Part shown: one piece after another, positions 9,100-19,037 of the stretch
Layout: each line of letters opens with the position of its first letter
Numbering within the stretch: position 1 is the first letter of the stretch
DNA from: Sphingomonas sp. PP-CE-3G-477
Lineage (GTDB): Bacteria; Pseudomonadota; Alphaproteobacteria; Sphingomonadales; Sphingomonadaceae
Length of the DNA stretch: 63,862 nucleotides
Reading direction: 5' to 3'
Assembly (NCBI RefSeq): GCF_003050745.1
Contig: NZ_QAOF01000013.1
Coordinates: 1 to 63,862 of the forward strand
The notes under the pieces: model-generated
What the model saw: the letters and a program-made list of their open reading frames with translations, nothing else
What the model was told of the DNA's origin: nothing
Databases searched by the model: none
Program-made: the position numbers and the translations under genes

Positions 9100-9370
9100 T
9101 GGCGGCTTATGTTGCCTGCGAACAGCGGACCAAACCGGTTCCACCACATCCATACCGTCTCGTGGCAGATGTTGGATCCCGCGCTTGAACAGCAGATCCT
9201 CGACATTCCTCAGCGACAGCTGAAAGCGCACGTACATCAGCACCACAAGTCGGATCACCTCGGGCGACGAGTTGAAATAGCGGAACGGGCTGGCTGGTTT
9301 GCGCGGGCGGGGCATTCGTGCGCTCTACCCTCCCTCCCCTAACGGTCGGTGCATTTGGTCTGACAGTGCC
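9100..9370 (-). pseudogene. IS6-family transposase N-terminal fragment, frameshifted
   Basis: Starting at 9315 the minus strand reads PRPRKPASPFRYFNSSPEVI, then RLVVLMYVRFQLSLRNVEDL. The family sequence then continues in another frame as SNICHETVWMWWNRFGPLFA before breaking off. The outer end (tgcatttggtctgacagtgcc, about 9350-9370) is the element terminus. Only the first quarter of the transposase remains. It truncates the DUF3601-like gene. Confidence 0.85.
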
Positions 9371-9402
9371 CCACGACCCTCTAGCTGCACCGTATCGCGC
9401 GA

Positions 9403-10083
9403 TCAGCGCGGACGATAGGCACCAAGTCGTATCGGGTGCCTCGGGTCCGCACGCGTTACCTTTCGCCCGTTGGGAACCATCGCCGGAGCACTAGGTCCGG
9501 CGCCGCTGTTCAACCGTGATGACTCGAAAATGCGGTTCTGCCAAACGAACGACCGCAGCGCCGGGTCGAAACGGAACGTCGTGAAGTCCGTCCAGTGCTG
9601 GCCGCACGCGACACCGCTCTCGAGCGTGAAGTAACGACCCTTGATCGCGATCTGTCCCGCGTCCTCGACCGGGTCGCATTGTCCGCCCTCGTCGCGGTGC
9701 AGCACGATCCGGTCGTTACGATCGATCAGCGTTGCGACGCCGCCGGCGAGGCGATAGACCAGCAACGGACGAGCGGACGCTTTTTGCATCGCCGACCGCC
9801 CCTCTCCGCCTTCGTCGGGACGCGCGACGACGACGATGCAGATCGGCTGGGGCGGGTCCCAAGTGCGGCTGCAGGACGCCACGCGCGCGACATATCCGGT
9901 TGGCAGCTTAGCCTTGACGGCGGCGGGAAGCACGACCGGTTCCCACGCCGCCGCCGGACGGGCGCCCGTCACGAGCAGGATGACAGCGGCAAGGTGGACA
10001 CGAAGGCTCACGCTACGTGCCGTTCGCACAAACGGAGCCTCATTCGGATTGCTTGCGAAGGCGAGATAAGGGTTCTCGGTCAT
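9403..10083 (-). CDS. membrane-anchored or exported protein of unknown function
   Basis: The start at 10083 (TENPYLAFASNPNEAPFVRT) fits better than 10332. A hydrophobic segment (VHLAAVILLVTGARPAAAW) at residues about 30-50 is a late signal peptide or signal anchor ending in an AxA cleavage motif. The remaining 170 residues are beta-rich with four cysteines (ASCSRTWDPPQPIC, QCDPVED, GVACGQHW), consistent with disulphides in the periplasm. The family is not recognised. Confidence 0.65.
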   Translation of the reverse strand: MTENPYLAFASNPNEAPFVRTARSVSLRVHLAAVILLVTGARPAAAWEPVVLPAAVKAKLPTGYVARVASCSRTWDPPQPICIVVVARPDEGGEGRSAMQKASARPLLVYRLAGGVATLIDRNDRIVLHRDEGGQCDPVEDAGQIAIKGRYFTLESGVACGQHWTDFTTFRFDPALRSFVWQNRIFESSRLNSGAGPSAPAMVPNGRKVTRADPRHPIRLGAYRPR

Positions 10084-10184
10084 AGCCTCGGTTATGCGGC
10101 ACCGATCGACTGAACCGAAGCCCGATCCCCACGTTCCATCGTGCCGGCCGGCCGACTTGGCCGCCGCGCGGCGAGCGGACCCGA

Positions 10185-10694
10185 TCATCGCCCGTTTCGC
10201 GCGCGGCGTTCCCGCAATGTCGAGACAAGCAGCACAATGTAGCCTGCCCAGGCAGTCGCCAGGATGACGAAGACCAGCGCCATCCAGCCGATCGTTTCGG
10301 TCAGCGGGTGCCGGCGGTGAACCGTGCCGCAAAGGTTCAGCGCCGCCAGCGAAGGATGCAACGGATCATACACGATCGGCACCGATGACGGGATGCGCAC
10401 GATATTCGCTTCGTGTGCGGTGATATCGGCTTCGTCCATGATCGGGCCGGGCAGCGAGCCGATGCGGAACACGAAATTGAGTTTGTAGGTCGGGCCCGAA
10501 CGGGCGCTGCCGGGATACTTAATGATGCGCACCGCCTGTGCAGTGGTCACGACACCACGCGATTGAAGCGTCGTGGCGTCGCGGTAATCCTGTAACATGA
10601 TGGGGATTACGAAAAAGATCGTGCACAAAGTGACAGCAATCATGACGAGGATCATCCAGAACACACCGTGCAGCGAGAATTCGCTTGCGCCCAA
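10185..10694 (-). CDS. DUF3592-like two-helix membrane protein
   Basis: The protein has a transmembrane segment near its N-terminus (WMILVMIAVTLCTIFFVIPI), a beta-rich soluble middle (ATTLQSRGVVTTAQAVRIIK, then SVPIVYDPLHPSLAAL) and a second transmembrane segment near the C-terminus. This is the arrangement of DUF3592 proteins. No ATG lies before the first helix. A TTG at 10694 preceded by an AAGAAGG ribosome-binding site is the best start; the first ATG, at 10655, would cut into the helix. Confidence 0.6.
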   Translation of the reverse strand: MGASEFSLHGVFWMILVMIAVTLCTIFFVIPIMLQDYRDATTLQSRGVVTTAQAVRIIKYPGSARSGPTYKLNFVFRIGSLPGPIMDEADITAHEANIVRIPSSVPIVYDPLHPSLAALNLCGTVHRRHPLTETIGWMALVFVILATAWAGYIVLLVSTLRERRARNGR

Positions 10695-10771
10695 ATTCGC
10701 CTTCTTGGCCGGACGGTGGTCGCGCGTGCGGTTTTCCGTAACGGGGCCGCGGCCACGGCTTGGGGGCGGGG

Positions 10772-11059
10772 TCACGGGAACGGCCGAGCACCGTGCGAAT
10801 AGCCTACCGACGCGGCCCGCATCGTTCGTCGATCGAGCGGGAGCTGCTCGACATACGATCCGCCGGTCGAGCAGCATTCGGCGTTGTTCGCTTCCACAAC
10901 GCGCCGAACGTGCGGCCAGTCCATCGCGTTGCCGTGCCATTGCTCGACGCCATTGCGAATCGCGACACGCCAGCCGTAGGTCGCGTCGATCGCCCATGTC
11001 CCGCCGATCACGCGGAGCACGACATCATTCTGCACGACGAACGACACCGGTGCGCTCAT
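10772..11059 (-). CDS. small protein of unknown function
   Basis: From the ATG at 11059 the frame reads SAPVSFVVQNDVVLRVIGGT, then WAIDATYGWRVAIRNGVEQW, and ends in a Cys-Cys-containing segment (NNAECCSTGGSYVEQL). The composition is protein-like and there is no signal peptide. The family is not recognised. Confidence 0.5.
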   Translation of the reverse strand: MSAPVSFVVQNDVVLRVIGGTWAIDATYGWRVAIRNGVEQWHGNAMDWPHVRRVVEANNAECCSTGGSYVEQLPLDRRTMRAASVGYSHGARPFP

Positions 11060-11161
11060 TGGAATGCAAACTCGAGGCGATGAGAACCGGCACCGTTTCA
11101 TAGGCCGCAGCGGTCGGAAACCGACGCGATGCCCCGATGATCTGCCCGCGCTGCCGCAACG

Positions 11162-11755
11162 TCAAGCGACCTGGATTAGCGTAATAACTTTTGCCGAGAC
11201 ATCGTCGAAGAACAGGTAGACCTGGGCGTTGTCGTGCATCAGATGGCCGAGACCCACCTAGCCCACGAACAACAACGGCCGCTCGTCGACGCAGATCCAG
11301 TTCGGCGACTGTCCCCATCGGGGCGGCTTTTCTAGACATCGGAACGACGTTGTGATTTCGTTTTTGACCATGACCGCCAGGGACTTTCGGTCCAGTGCAT
11401 CCTTCGCGTGCTTAACAATCCGGTCCACAAAGAATTCCGGTAGGCATAGCCATGCCGGCGTGTAGGCAAGTATCGCCTCGTAAATCTGCAGCGGGGACCT
11501 ATCGAGGGTGTGGTCTCTGCCTTTGACATGCAAAAACTGCGACATCGCATCTTGCACCGACACCTGCGCCGCAAGCGACGACCAGTCCTGTTGCAAGATG
11601 TAAAGCATCAGATTGCCGGCGTCAGTATAGGGGCGGATCGTGACGTCTTCTTCGAGCACCGTTCCAAGGGCTTCGTTCTCCCGTGATGTGCGGACGAAGT
11701 CACGTAGCGACGTATGTCCCTCGACGAAGGCGACGATCTCATCTAACGGATTCAT
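11162..11755 (-). pseudogene. DUF-type (immunity-like) gene interrupted by an amber codon
   Basis: From 11755 the protein begins NPLDEIVAFVEGHTSLRDFV and runs to PPRWGQSPNWICVDERPLLF-VG, where TAG (11258-11260) stops it. The same frame continues as GLGHLMHDNAQVYLFFDDVS, then AKVITLIQVA and TGA at 11162. The family I recall has a Gln at the stop position followed by a hydrophobic HD-containing tail, so CAG has probably become TAG. Relatives are often found near polymorphic toxins, but that is recollection, not something visible here. Confidence 0.65.
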
Positions 11756-12032
11756 AGGGTTCCCCAACTGCTCGTGCGGGGACGATAGCTGCAACGACAG
11801 CTTTCCGCCAAACCTCACAAATCGTTGCCGCCGAGCGAGGGTCTCATCTCGCGATCGGTTGCCCGATTGCAGCCGGAACTGTCATATACCGACGCTACTG
11901 GATGGAGAAGCAATTAGGGGAGCGGAAGCTCCTGTCCGTTCACCTGCGCTTCTATGCCGCTTGAAGCGAGTCAGCCAATGCGAGGCACCCACTACTCGTC
12001 AATCGACCCGTCTGGCAGAACTTGGAGGAATG

Positions 12033-13130
12033 ATGAGCTTTCTGAAACGTCTCTTGGGAAAGACCGAGCCGGAGGAGAGGCCATCTACCGCCGCCAAGCC
12101 GCTGCTCGTCAACGCGTATGCCACGGTGCGCGATCTGCCGGCGATGGACGTCCCGCACACCCTTATCGGTCATCGCGACCTGTCCGATCCGGAACTCGCG
12201 CCGCATCTTCAAGGCTTCGTCGGCTATGTCCTGGGCCGCGGAGATGGCCAGATGACGGCGGCGCGCTACCATCTGTGGCGCCACCTTCAACGCGTTCGCC
12301 ACCACCTCAGCTTCGAAGTCGCCGCAGACGACCTTGCAGCGCTCGCGCTCTGGGCCAATAACGCCAACGTTGTTTTCTTCCTATCCGACGGATCGGTGCG
12401 CGCGCCGAACATGGCGGTTCTTCTTTCCTCCGATGGGGAGAGTGATCCGACCGCGACACTACCGTATCAAGCCGACGCCGTGGCACGCCGCGAGCGTACC
12501 CGCGCGAGGCTCATAGGCCTGGAACCCCAACCGCCGGTAAGCATACCGCCTGCGATCGGCGAGGCCGAGCTTGCATTGAAGCCTCTGCCGGAAATTCTCC
12601 GACGTGCCCTCGCGCTGCTTTACATGGCGGCTCAGGGCCAAGTGCATGAAACCGACATGACGCCGATCCCAGCAGGACAGCGCGCGTACAATCCTGTCGG
12701 TTTCTCGGCGATCACGCCAAAGGAAAGCCTGTTCCTGGAAAGCACCGCGATCGATCCGGTCGCTGCGGCATCAATGACGTGGCGCTACGAGGCAGCGAAC
12801 ACCTTGCTCTGGGCGCTCGGCATCGATGCTGCGAGCATCGGCGACAGCGGCCGGATGATCGATGTCGACATGCTCTGGTCTTCCGTGGAGGTCTTCGCCC
12901 GAAGCGGCGATACGGCCGGCTTACAACTGCGTGCCCCCGGTGAGATCCTGGATGCGTTGGATCGCAGTTGGCTTGAACACTGGATCGTACGGCAGGCGCA
13001 TCAGAAAGAAATTTTTCTAAACATTCTCAATGGCGACGTTGTCATGGAACGCCACAACGCCCTGAACTGGCTCACCGGCTTCCAGAATGATTTCGACATT
13101 TCGTGGGATGATATCGACACCCCGACCTGA
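12033..13130 (+). CDS. DUF4272 domain protein
   Basis: A GGAGG site at 12024-12028 sits just before ATG 12033, which reads SFLKRLLGKTEPEERPS. The first half (about residues 25-165) is a soluble alpha/beta region. The second half (FSAITPKESLFLESTAID, then MTWRYEAANTLLWALGI) carries the signature of DUF4272, including the RYEA and LLWALG blocks. The end is NWLTGFQNDFDISWDDIDTP. There is no signal peptide, so it is cytosolic. The function of the family is unknown to me. Confidence 0.8.
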   Translation: MSFLKRLLGKTEPEERPSTAAKPLLVNAYATVRDLPAMDVPHTLIGHRDLSDPELAPHLQGFVGYVLGRGDGQMTAARYHLWRHLQRVRHHLSFEVAADDLAALALWANNANVVFFLSDGSVRAPNMAVLLSSDGESDPTATLPYQADAVARRERTRARLIGLEPQPPVSIPPAIGEAELALKPLPEILRRALALLYMAAQGQVHETDMTPIPAGQRAYNPVGFSAITPKESLFLESTAIDPVAAASMTWRYEAANTLLWALGIDAASIGDSGRMIDVDMLWSSVEVFARSGDTAGLQLRAPGEILDALDRSWLEHWIVRQAHQKEIFLNILNGDVVMERHNALNWLTGFQNDFDISWDDIDTPT

Positions 13131-13179
13131 CGGCCCACCTCGACGACCGAGACGGGCGGCATTTGCGTCGCTCGAAGCC

Positions 13180-14079
13180 TTATGCGGCGGTCGTCGCAGA
13201 GGGCATTGCCGGCTGATCGCGCTGGCGCGCCTTGAGTTCACGCAGAAAGCCGTGGAGCACTTCGGTCGACAGTCCGTGCAACACCAGCCGGAAGCCCGCC
13301 CCCAAGGTCGAGAAGGGCACGAGCGGATGACGATTGTTGATCATCGCTAGATGCTTCTCCTCGCCCGTCAGCCGCGCAACGTAGAGGCCGATCGTCTCGT
13401 CGAGCTGAAGCGAATTAGCAGCGCGCCAGAAATCGCGATCGGTCAGCAGCATCGCGTAGGCAGGCGTATAGAGCTCGATCGCCGTCTGCAGGTCGACGAC
13501 GTTGAGGCGGCCATTGGGCAACGGATCGAGCACGATCTCGTCGGTGATCGCGGAGAAGTCGATCCTGTCCACGCGCGCGACGCTGGCGCCGCGTCGTTCC
13601 AGCTCGCAATTGAGGCCGATCAGGTAATTGTAGATGTTGAGATCGTGATTGAGGAACAGGTCCTCGCGCACATCGTCGATCCGGCGCGGCGTCATGGGTT
13701 TCAGCGGCGGATGGAAGCCTGGCGTGGCATTATCCGAAATGAACCGCAGGATCTGTGCGCCGAGGTGAAAATGACGCAGGATCAGCAGATTGGCGTCGCG
13801 CGACAGCAGGTGCTTCATGCCGAGTGCGATCGACCGGTGCAGGAATCGCGGCGCATGGGGCCAGCGCGGACTGACCGTATGGATGAGCTGGGCAACGATG
13901 ATCGTCAACCGCGCGAAGGGGCGAACCAGCGGAAGCAGAAACTGGCGACAGCGCGAGGATTGATCCCGGATCAACGCCGCCTTGGCGATCGGCTCGAACG
14001 GCAGCGATCGATCGAGTGCCAGCGCCAGCCAGGGATCGGGATCGTTCGGATCATGGTCGCGGACGGCGTACTCACCCAT
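13180..14079 (-). CDS. DUF6999-like protein, third gene of a lipid-type operon
   Basis: The start at 14079 gives GEYAVRDHDPNDPDPWLALA and overlaps the end of the preceding gene by 8 bases, so the genes are translationally coupled. The 299-residue protein has hydrophobic helices (FARLTIIVAQLIHTV, SIALGMKHLLS) and conserved-looking His residues (ILRHFHLGAQILRF, FLNHDLNIYNYLIG). I believe it is DUF6999, but the name is from memory. Its constant place after a ketoacyl synthase and a haem-oxygenase-like protein suggests a role in making or handling a fatty product. Confidence 0.7.
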   Translation of the reverse strand: MGEYAVRDHDPNDPDPWLALALDRSLPFEPIAKAALIRDQSSRCRQFLLPLVRPFARLTIIVAQLIHTVSPRWPHAPRFLHRSIALGMKHLLSRDANLLILRHFHLGAQILRFISDNATPGFHPPLKPMTPRRIDDVREDLFLNHDLNIYNYLIGLNCELERRGASVARVDRIDFSAITDEIVLDPLPNGRLNVVDLQTAIELYTPAYAMLLTDRDFWRAANSLQLDETIGLYVARLTGEEKHLAMINNRHPLVPFSTLGAGFRLVLHGLSTEVLHGFLRELKARQRDQPAMPSATTAA

Positions 14080-14752
14080 TGTCCAACTCCTCGAGCTGCA
14101 GCCGGTACAGCCGCGCCACGATCCGCGCATGGCGGACGATCGCCGCAGACGCCGCCGCGCCGCCCGACTCGACCGCTAACGTGAGGGCATGGTCGAACTC
14201 GTCCATATGCGCGGCATCGTTCTCGCCGTGATAGCGCAGGAACGTCAGTGCATCGGGCGCGAGGTCAAGCTGCGCGGCGATCTTGTCCGCCCAGGGTCCG
14301 GCCAGGCGATTGCCCAGACTTTCGATGACGAACATCGCGCCGAGCAGACCGACGGGGTCAGGCTGCGAGGCCACCTGATACATGAACGCGCTCAGCGCCT
14401 CGGTCCCGATATTCTTGGGCGCGGAGCGTATGTCCTCGATCGTACCGCCGGCGACGACATAGTTCTGTTCGAGCAGACGATAGTCGCGATGCTCGGCGGC
14501 GGCGTGGGTGATGAACATCGAACGCAGGTCCTCATGCGCTGGCCCGAAGCTGGACGCGGCGCGACTGATCCAGCGCCCCCCCTCGACCACCTGTTGGCGC
14601 AGGTTGCGCAGCAGGCTGCGATACTCTTCGAGCCGCAGGCGCCCGCCGGTTAGCCGCGCAATCACCGGCACCTGGATCAACGCGCTCTCGAACTCTATCC
14701 ACACGCGCGCCAGCCCGCGATTGGTCGCTTCGATCTGGTCAGTCACGCTCAT
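14072..14752 (-). CDS. haem-oxygenase-like (iron-containing redox enzyme family) protein
   Basis: A 226-residue all-helical protein resembles the Haem_oxygenas_2 / TenA-like fold used by diiron oxidases. Candidate metal ligands are in AAAEHRDYRLLEQNY (Glu, His, Asp, Glu) and in YHGENDAAHMDEFDHAL (His, Glu, His, Asp, His). It overlaps the ketoacyl synthase gene by 4 bases and the DUF6999-like gene by 8, so the three are one operon. Relatives such as UndA act on fatty acids; that role here is inference. Confidence 0.75.
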   Translation of the reverse strand: MSVTDQIEATNRGLARVWIEFESALIQVPVIARLTGGRLRLEEYRSLLRNLRQQVVEGGRWISRAASSFGPAHEDLRSMFITHAAAEHRDYRLLEQNYVVAGGTIEDIRSAPKNIGTEALSAFMYQVASQPDPVGLLGAMFVIESLGNRLAGPWADKIAAQLDLAPDALTFLRYHGENDAAHMDEFDHALTLAVESGGAAASAAIVRHARIVARLYRLQLEELDNG

Positions 14753-15888
14753 TTATCGCCCTCCACCACGGTCAACCCCGCATACGCCATCACGCACTGG
14801 CCGCTTTCGGGCACGGCGCACAGGATTCGTTGGCCGGGCACGAGCCGTCCCGAACGCATCAGGTCGTCGAGCAGCAGGAACAACGCCGCCGCACCGACAT
14901 TCCCCTTGTCGTAAAGGTTGGTGAACCACCGGTCCTCGGGAATCATGCAGCCTGCCCGCACGGCCAACCGGACCATCTCCTCGCGCAGCGAATGCGCGGA
15001 GAAATGGCACAGGAACCAGTCGACCTTGCTGATATTGACCTTCCCCTCGTCGACCAGCCGCATCAGTTCGCCCAGCCATACCGGCAGCATCCGGTGCAGC
15101 GCGTCGACGTCCTGCCGCAACTGGAACGCGCCGGCGCGCGCGGCTGCCTCGGCGCCGTCGTGCAGGCTCCACGGCAGCACCGCGCCATCCGGCCCAGGCG
15201 CGCTGCCGCCTGTCATGCACGGGCCGAAGCGATCGGCGAAGGAGCGCACCGAGATCCAGTCGATGCGCAGCGACAGCCCGCGCTGAGCCGGTCGATCCTC
15301 GACGACCAGCGCGGCCGCGCCGTCGCTCAAGGTCCAGCGCAGGAATTCGGCATCGGCTGGCAACGTGCCGTCTTCGCCCAGCGAAGCGGTGCCGCGATAC
15401 TGGCCGGGGCGGAAATATCGGCTGGCGAATTCGGCGCCGACGACGATGCCGGCGCGATGCTCGCCCGCACGGATCTGTAGCGCGGTGGTTTTCAGCGCCA
15501 TCATCGCGCTGGCGCAGACGCTCTGCAGGCTGGCGATCTCGAGCGGTGGCAGGCCGGACGCGGCGTGCACTCCGCTCGCCAGCCCGGGCACCAGCAGGTC
15601 GTTCTGTGTCGTCGCGGTGGCGAGATAGCTGATCGCCCGCCTGTCAATCTCCGCGTCCGCCAGCAACTCGCGCACCGCCTCGGCAGCAAGCGTTGCCAGC
15701 GTCCAGTCCGTGGAACCATCGGGCTGGATCGCATAATGACGTGTGCGAATGCGGTTCTGACGCAGCACCAGCCGTCCCAGGCGGTCCGATTGCGGCGACA
15801 AATGTCCGATATGATCGCCCATCGTAGCGTTCCCGATCGGCAGCCCAGGCAGGAACTGGGCCGTGCAGGTAATGAAGGCTTGGGGCAT
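14749..15888 (-). CDS. ketoacyl-ACP synthase III-like enzyme
   Basis: The protein is 379 residues from the ATG at 15888 (PQAFITCTAQFLPGLPIGN); an ATG at 15924 is also in frame. The thiolase-fold triad is visible: Cys in LQSVCASAMMAL, His in FLCHFSAHSLREE and Asn in YDKGNVGAAALFL. Such enzymes condense an acyl-CoA or acyl-ACP with a malonyl or second acyl unit. It is the first gene of the overlapping operon with the haem-oxygenase-like and DUF6999-like genes, so a dedicated lipid or specialised product is likely. Confidence 0.85.
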   Translation of the reverse strand: MPQAFITCTAQFLPGLPIGNATMGDHIGHLSPQSDRLGRLVLRQNRIRTRHYAIQPDGSTDWTLATLAAEAVRELLADAEIDRRAISYLATATTQNDLLVPGLASGVHAASGLPPLEIASLQSVCASAMMALKTTALQIRAGEHRAGIVVGAEFASRYFRPGQYRGTASLGEDGTLPADAEFLRWTLSDGAAALVVEDRPAQRGLSLRIDWISVRSFADRFGPCMTGGSAPGPDGAVLPWSLHDGAEAAARAGAFQLRQDVDALHRMLPVWLGELMRLVDEGKVNISKVDWFLCHFSAHSLREEMVRLAVRAGCMIPEDRWFTNLYDKGNVGAAALFLLLDDLMRSGRLVPGQRILCAVPESGQCVMAYAGLTVVEGDK

Positions 15889-16004
15889 TGCGGCAACATG
15901 CCGCGGTCGCTCATCTTGGGTCAATGCGGCAATTCGCGCGGGCGAGTGTTGTGCCGGTCGGCCTCGATGTGCGAACAGCCTTCAAACGACAGGGAAGTCT
16001 CCTT

Positions 16005-16703
16005 ATGAAAATCGTTGGGTTCGCTGCGGCGGTCGCGTGCATGGCGTGGCCTTCCATGACGTCGGCAGGCTGCGTTTGGAGCGATATCGTCCAGCCGGCG
16101 GTTCGGGTCGCCGCGGTCAAGCCTGAAGCGCCCCGCGCCTATTTCGTGTCCGACGCGGCCCTGAAGCCGGGCTGTCCCGACGTAAACGCCCGCTGCAAGC
16201 TGGCCTCCTATGTCGTGCCGGGGAACGTGGTGCTCGTCGCGAAGGCGCAAGGGCCGTTTACCTGCGCCGGGTTTCAAGGGCCGCGTGGGATCGGAACGAT
16301 CGGCTGGCTGCCGACGGCTGCGCTAGCCCTTCTGCCACCGGCGGCGCAGCGCCCCGGCGACTGGTCCGGGCACTGGTCCGCCCCCGAGCAGGACATCGTG
16401 ATCACAACCCGGAAGGACGGAATGCTGTCCGTGAAAGGAAACGCGACATGGGGAATGGGCGATCCAGGCCGCGTGAAGATTGGCGGGGTGCATACCGGAG
16501 AGATGAGCGGCAAGGCGCGCCCGCTCGCCGGCGTGCTGTCCTTCACCGACAATGAGGGCGTCACCCTGCCCTACACCAAGGGTGACGAGTATCTCTGCCG
16601 CGTGCGCATGTACCGGCGCGGTCCCTACCTGCTCGCGCGCGACAACAACAATTGCGGTGGCATGAATGTAACTTTTTCGGGGTTCTACGCACGAAAGAAG
16701 TGA
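16005..16703 (+). CDS. exported protein, paralog of the gene at 30988
   Basis: The start at 16005 gives KIVGFAAAVACMAWPSMTSA, a signal peptide. The mature part begins GCVWSDIVQPAVRVAAVKPE and contains FQGPRGIGTIGWLPTAALAL and SGHWSAPEQDIVITTRKDGM, ending SGFYARKK. The middle resembles an SH3-type module (GWLP), followed by a beta domain with a WSGHW motif. It is about 60 percent identical by eye to the product of 30988-31656. Both genes sit beside a membrane M48 protease, so the pair likely works together. Confidence 0.85.
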   Translation: MKIVGFAAAVACMAWPSMTSAGCVWSDIVQPAVRVAAVKPEAPRAYFVSDAALKPGCPDVNARCKLASYVVPGNVVLVAKAQGPFTCAGFQGPRGIGTIGWLPTAALALLPPAAQRPGDWSGHWSAPEQDIVITTRKDGMLSVKGNATWGMGDPGRVKIGGVHTGEMSGKARPLAGVLSFTDNEGVTLPYTKGDEYLCRVRMYRRGPYLLARDNNNCGGMNVTFSGFYARKK

Positions 16704-16709
16704 TCGCGT

Positions 16710-18912
16710 CTAGAATATGGGGTCCGCGGTCGGGCCCTGTTTCTCCAGCGCCGCGCGGGCGTAGGCGGCGGCGACGTAGCGGTCGAGCAGCGCGAGAAAC
16801 GCGTTGGCGCGCATGCCGCGTATCCCATAGCAATAGACCTGTACCCAGCGTTTCTTCGTAACGACCTGGGTTCGCGGCGAAAACCGCATCACCTGCGGCA
16901 AAGCCACATCGTCGACGATCGCGAAAACTGTCTTCAGCTTGCCGCCGGCACTGATCTGGTAGGCCTCGATGTCGAGCCAACGCAGCGGACGAGCCAGCCG
17001 GCGCAGCGTTATCGTATCCCGGCTCAAGATGAAAAGCGGCTCGCGCCGGACCCGGTTAAGGATCAGCACGATCCATAGCACTCCCGCCGCGATCGCGCCC
17101 AATACGCCTATGGTGATCAGCGCCCCGGACCGGTCACTCGCGAAATAGGGGTCTTCGAGGAACAACAGCATCGCGCCCGCCCCTGCCGCAAACAGCGCCG
17201 CGACCACGCCTAGCAGGCACATCATCGGCACGCTGTTCTCGTATATTTCGAGCTTTTCGTCGCCAACCGCCGCCGCCGTGCTTTCCAGATTGGCGCGGTG
17301 CTCGGCATAGGCGTTACGCGCCGTGGCCGCAAAGTCCTCGCTGAGCGTCCGGCGCGTCGCCAGCCAGTCGGCGAACAGCGTGTCGCCGGGTGTCGTGCCG
17401 GGATCGGCGGCGGGGCGCGTGGCGGCGGCGATCACCTCGTCCAGCCGTAGGTTCAGCGCCTCGATCCGCTGCGGGGTCGGTGGATGGGTATCGGTCGGGT
17501 GCGCGGGTCGGTCCTCGATATGCGCTGAGACGTCGGGCCATCCATGATCGCGCACCAAGTCGACCATCGCGGATACCAGATCACCCTTTGCCGTGGTGGG
17601 CTGCTCGAATGCGCGGGTCAGTGTGTCCGTCACGACGGGTCCGATCACGCTGATGCGGACCAGCGACCGGGCGATCGCATGCGGGCCGTTGGCGGCGCTG
17701 CTGAGCCGGTCCGCCTCGAACTCGCGCAACCTACTCCAATGCATGACGGCATGGTCGAAGCGCTCGATCGCGTAATGGCCTAGGCGAAAAGCCGGATACA
17801 TCGCAAAGCCTTTGGCATTCGCCTCGCCCATCACGTTGAGCGCCCTACCTAGCCCGGTATAGATTGGCGAGAAATGGCGGGAATAGGAGGTATCCTCGCC
17901 GACGAAATGTGCCAGTTCGTGCCCAACCACGCCGACGATTTCCTCTTCGTCGAGCAGTTCCAGATAGGGCGCCGGAATGTACAACGTCCGCCCGTCCAGA
18001 TTCTGCCCGCCCGGCCGCAACGTAACCGGGTGTTCGGTGACGTAGAAGCCGCCGTCCATGCCGATGACGATGGTATCGGGCACTAGCGCGTGCTGACGCG
18101 CCGCCACGTCGTGGACCAGCCGCCATAGGCCCGGTGCCTCGGCTTCGCTCATGACGCGGCCGGCTTCGTGGATCGGATCGGGGGTGTTGAGCGTAAAAAT
18201 GTCGCGCATGCCGCGGAGTGCCGAAAACGCACCATAGGCGGAGTGCCGAAAACGCACCATAGGCCGCCATCGCGGCGAGGATCAGTCCGAAGATCATAAG
18301 CTTGATGCCGCCACCGCTTATACGGTCCCAGAACCACATGCCGATCGTCTCGAAGGCTGCAATGGCGACAACCGACACGGCCAGACCCAGCACCATGAGC
18401 CCGAGCATGAAGGGTAGGATACGATGCACGCGCGAGAAACTGGCGATGAGCTGCGGGCGAGACCGTCGTGCAGCGGCGCCGGCCTGGAATGCGTTTCCCA
18501 TGCCCACCGCTGCAGCCAGGAACGCCGCCAGTCCGCCGATGATGACGATATCCGCAAGCGGCCCGCGGATGCGCGACAGCATCGCGCCGCGCTCGGCGAG
18601 GGGAAGTGAGCGCTCGACGTCGGCGACCGCCATCGCCGCGGTGACACGGCGCCGTTCCGCGCCGTCGACCTGTTCGATCATCGCCATAGGATCTTGCGCC
18701 GCGACGCGCCGCAGTTCGTCGAGCACCGCTGGCATCGATCGTGCCGCCTCGCCGTAGATTTTCAAAGTTTCGGCCGTGCGCCCGCGCTCCCAGACGCCGA
18801 CGCCGATCAGCAGCAGCGGGAGCAGTAACACCCACAGAAACGCGCCGACCTTTTCGTCGATGCGCCGCCAAATCCGACCTGCCGCACCGTTCGACTTCGC
18901 AAAATGAGCCAC
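16710..18912 (-). pseudogene. membrane M48-family metalloprotease, frameshifted by a duplication
   Basis: The N-terminal part (18912 to about 18262) has membrane segments (VGAFLWVLLLPLLLIGVGVW, LADIVIIGGLAAFLAAAVGM, and two more). The C-terminal part has the zinc motif VVGHELAHFVGED, a downstream HWSRLREFEADRLSSAA (third ligand Glu) and two more transmembrane helices. The two halves are in different frames. A perfect 25-base tandem duplication at 18213-18262 causes the shift; removing one copy restores a single protein of about 725 residues, like the intact paralog at 28820. Confidence 0.85.
18213..18262 (-). repeat. 25-base perfect tandem duplication breaking the M48 gene
   Basis: The unit from 18213 to 18237 (gcggagtgccgaaaacgcac + catag) is repeated exactly at 18238-18262. 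25 is not a multiple of three, so the duplication shifts the frame. Without one copy the two protease halves join smoothly (AAYGAFSAL to RGMRDIFTL). Confidence 0.95.
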
Positions 18913-19037
18913 GAACTTCCCCCGTCGTTCTGCCTACGTGCGGACAGTAGAAGGGGGCGTCTAACAAAAGCTAGCCTATTACAAGAACGACAGCGATAAT
19001 GACCATCGACGTCAATCGATTGATCCGGCAAGACTGT

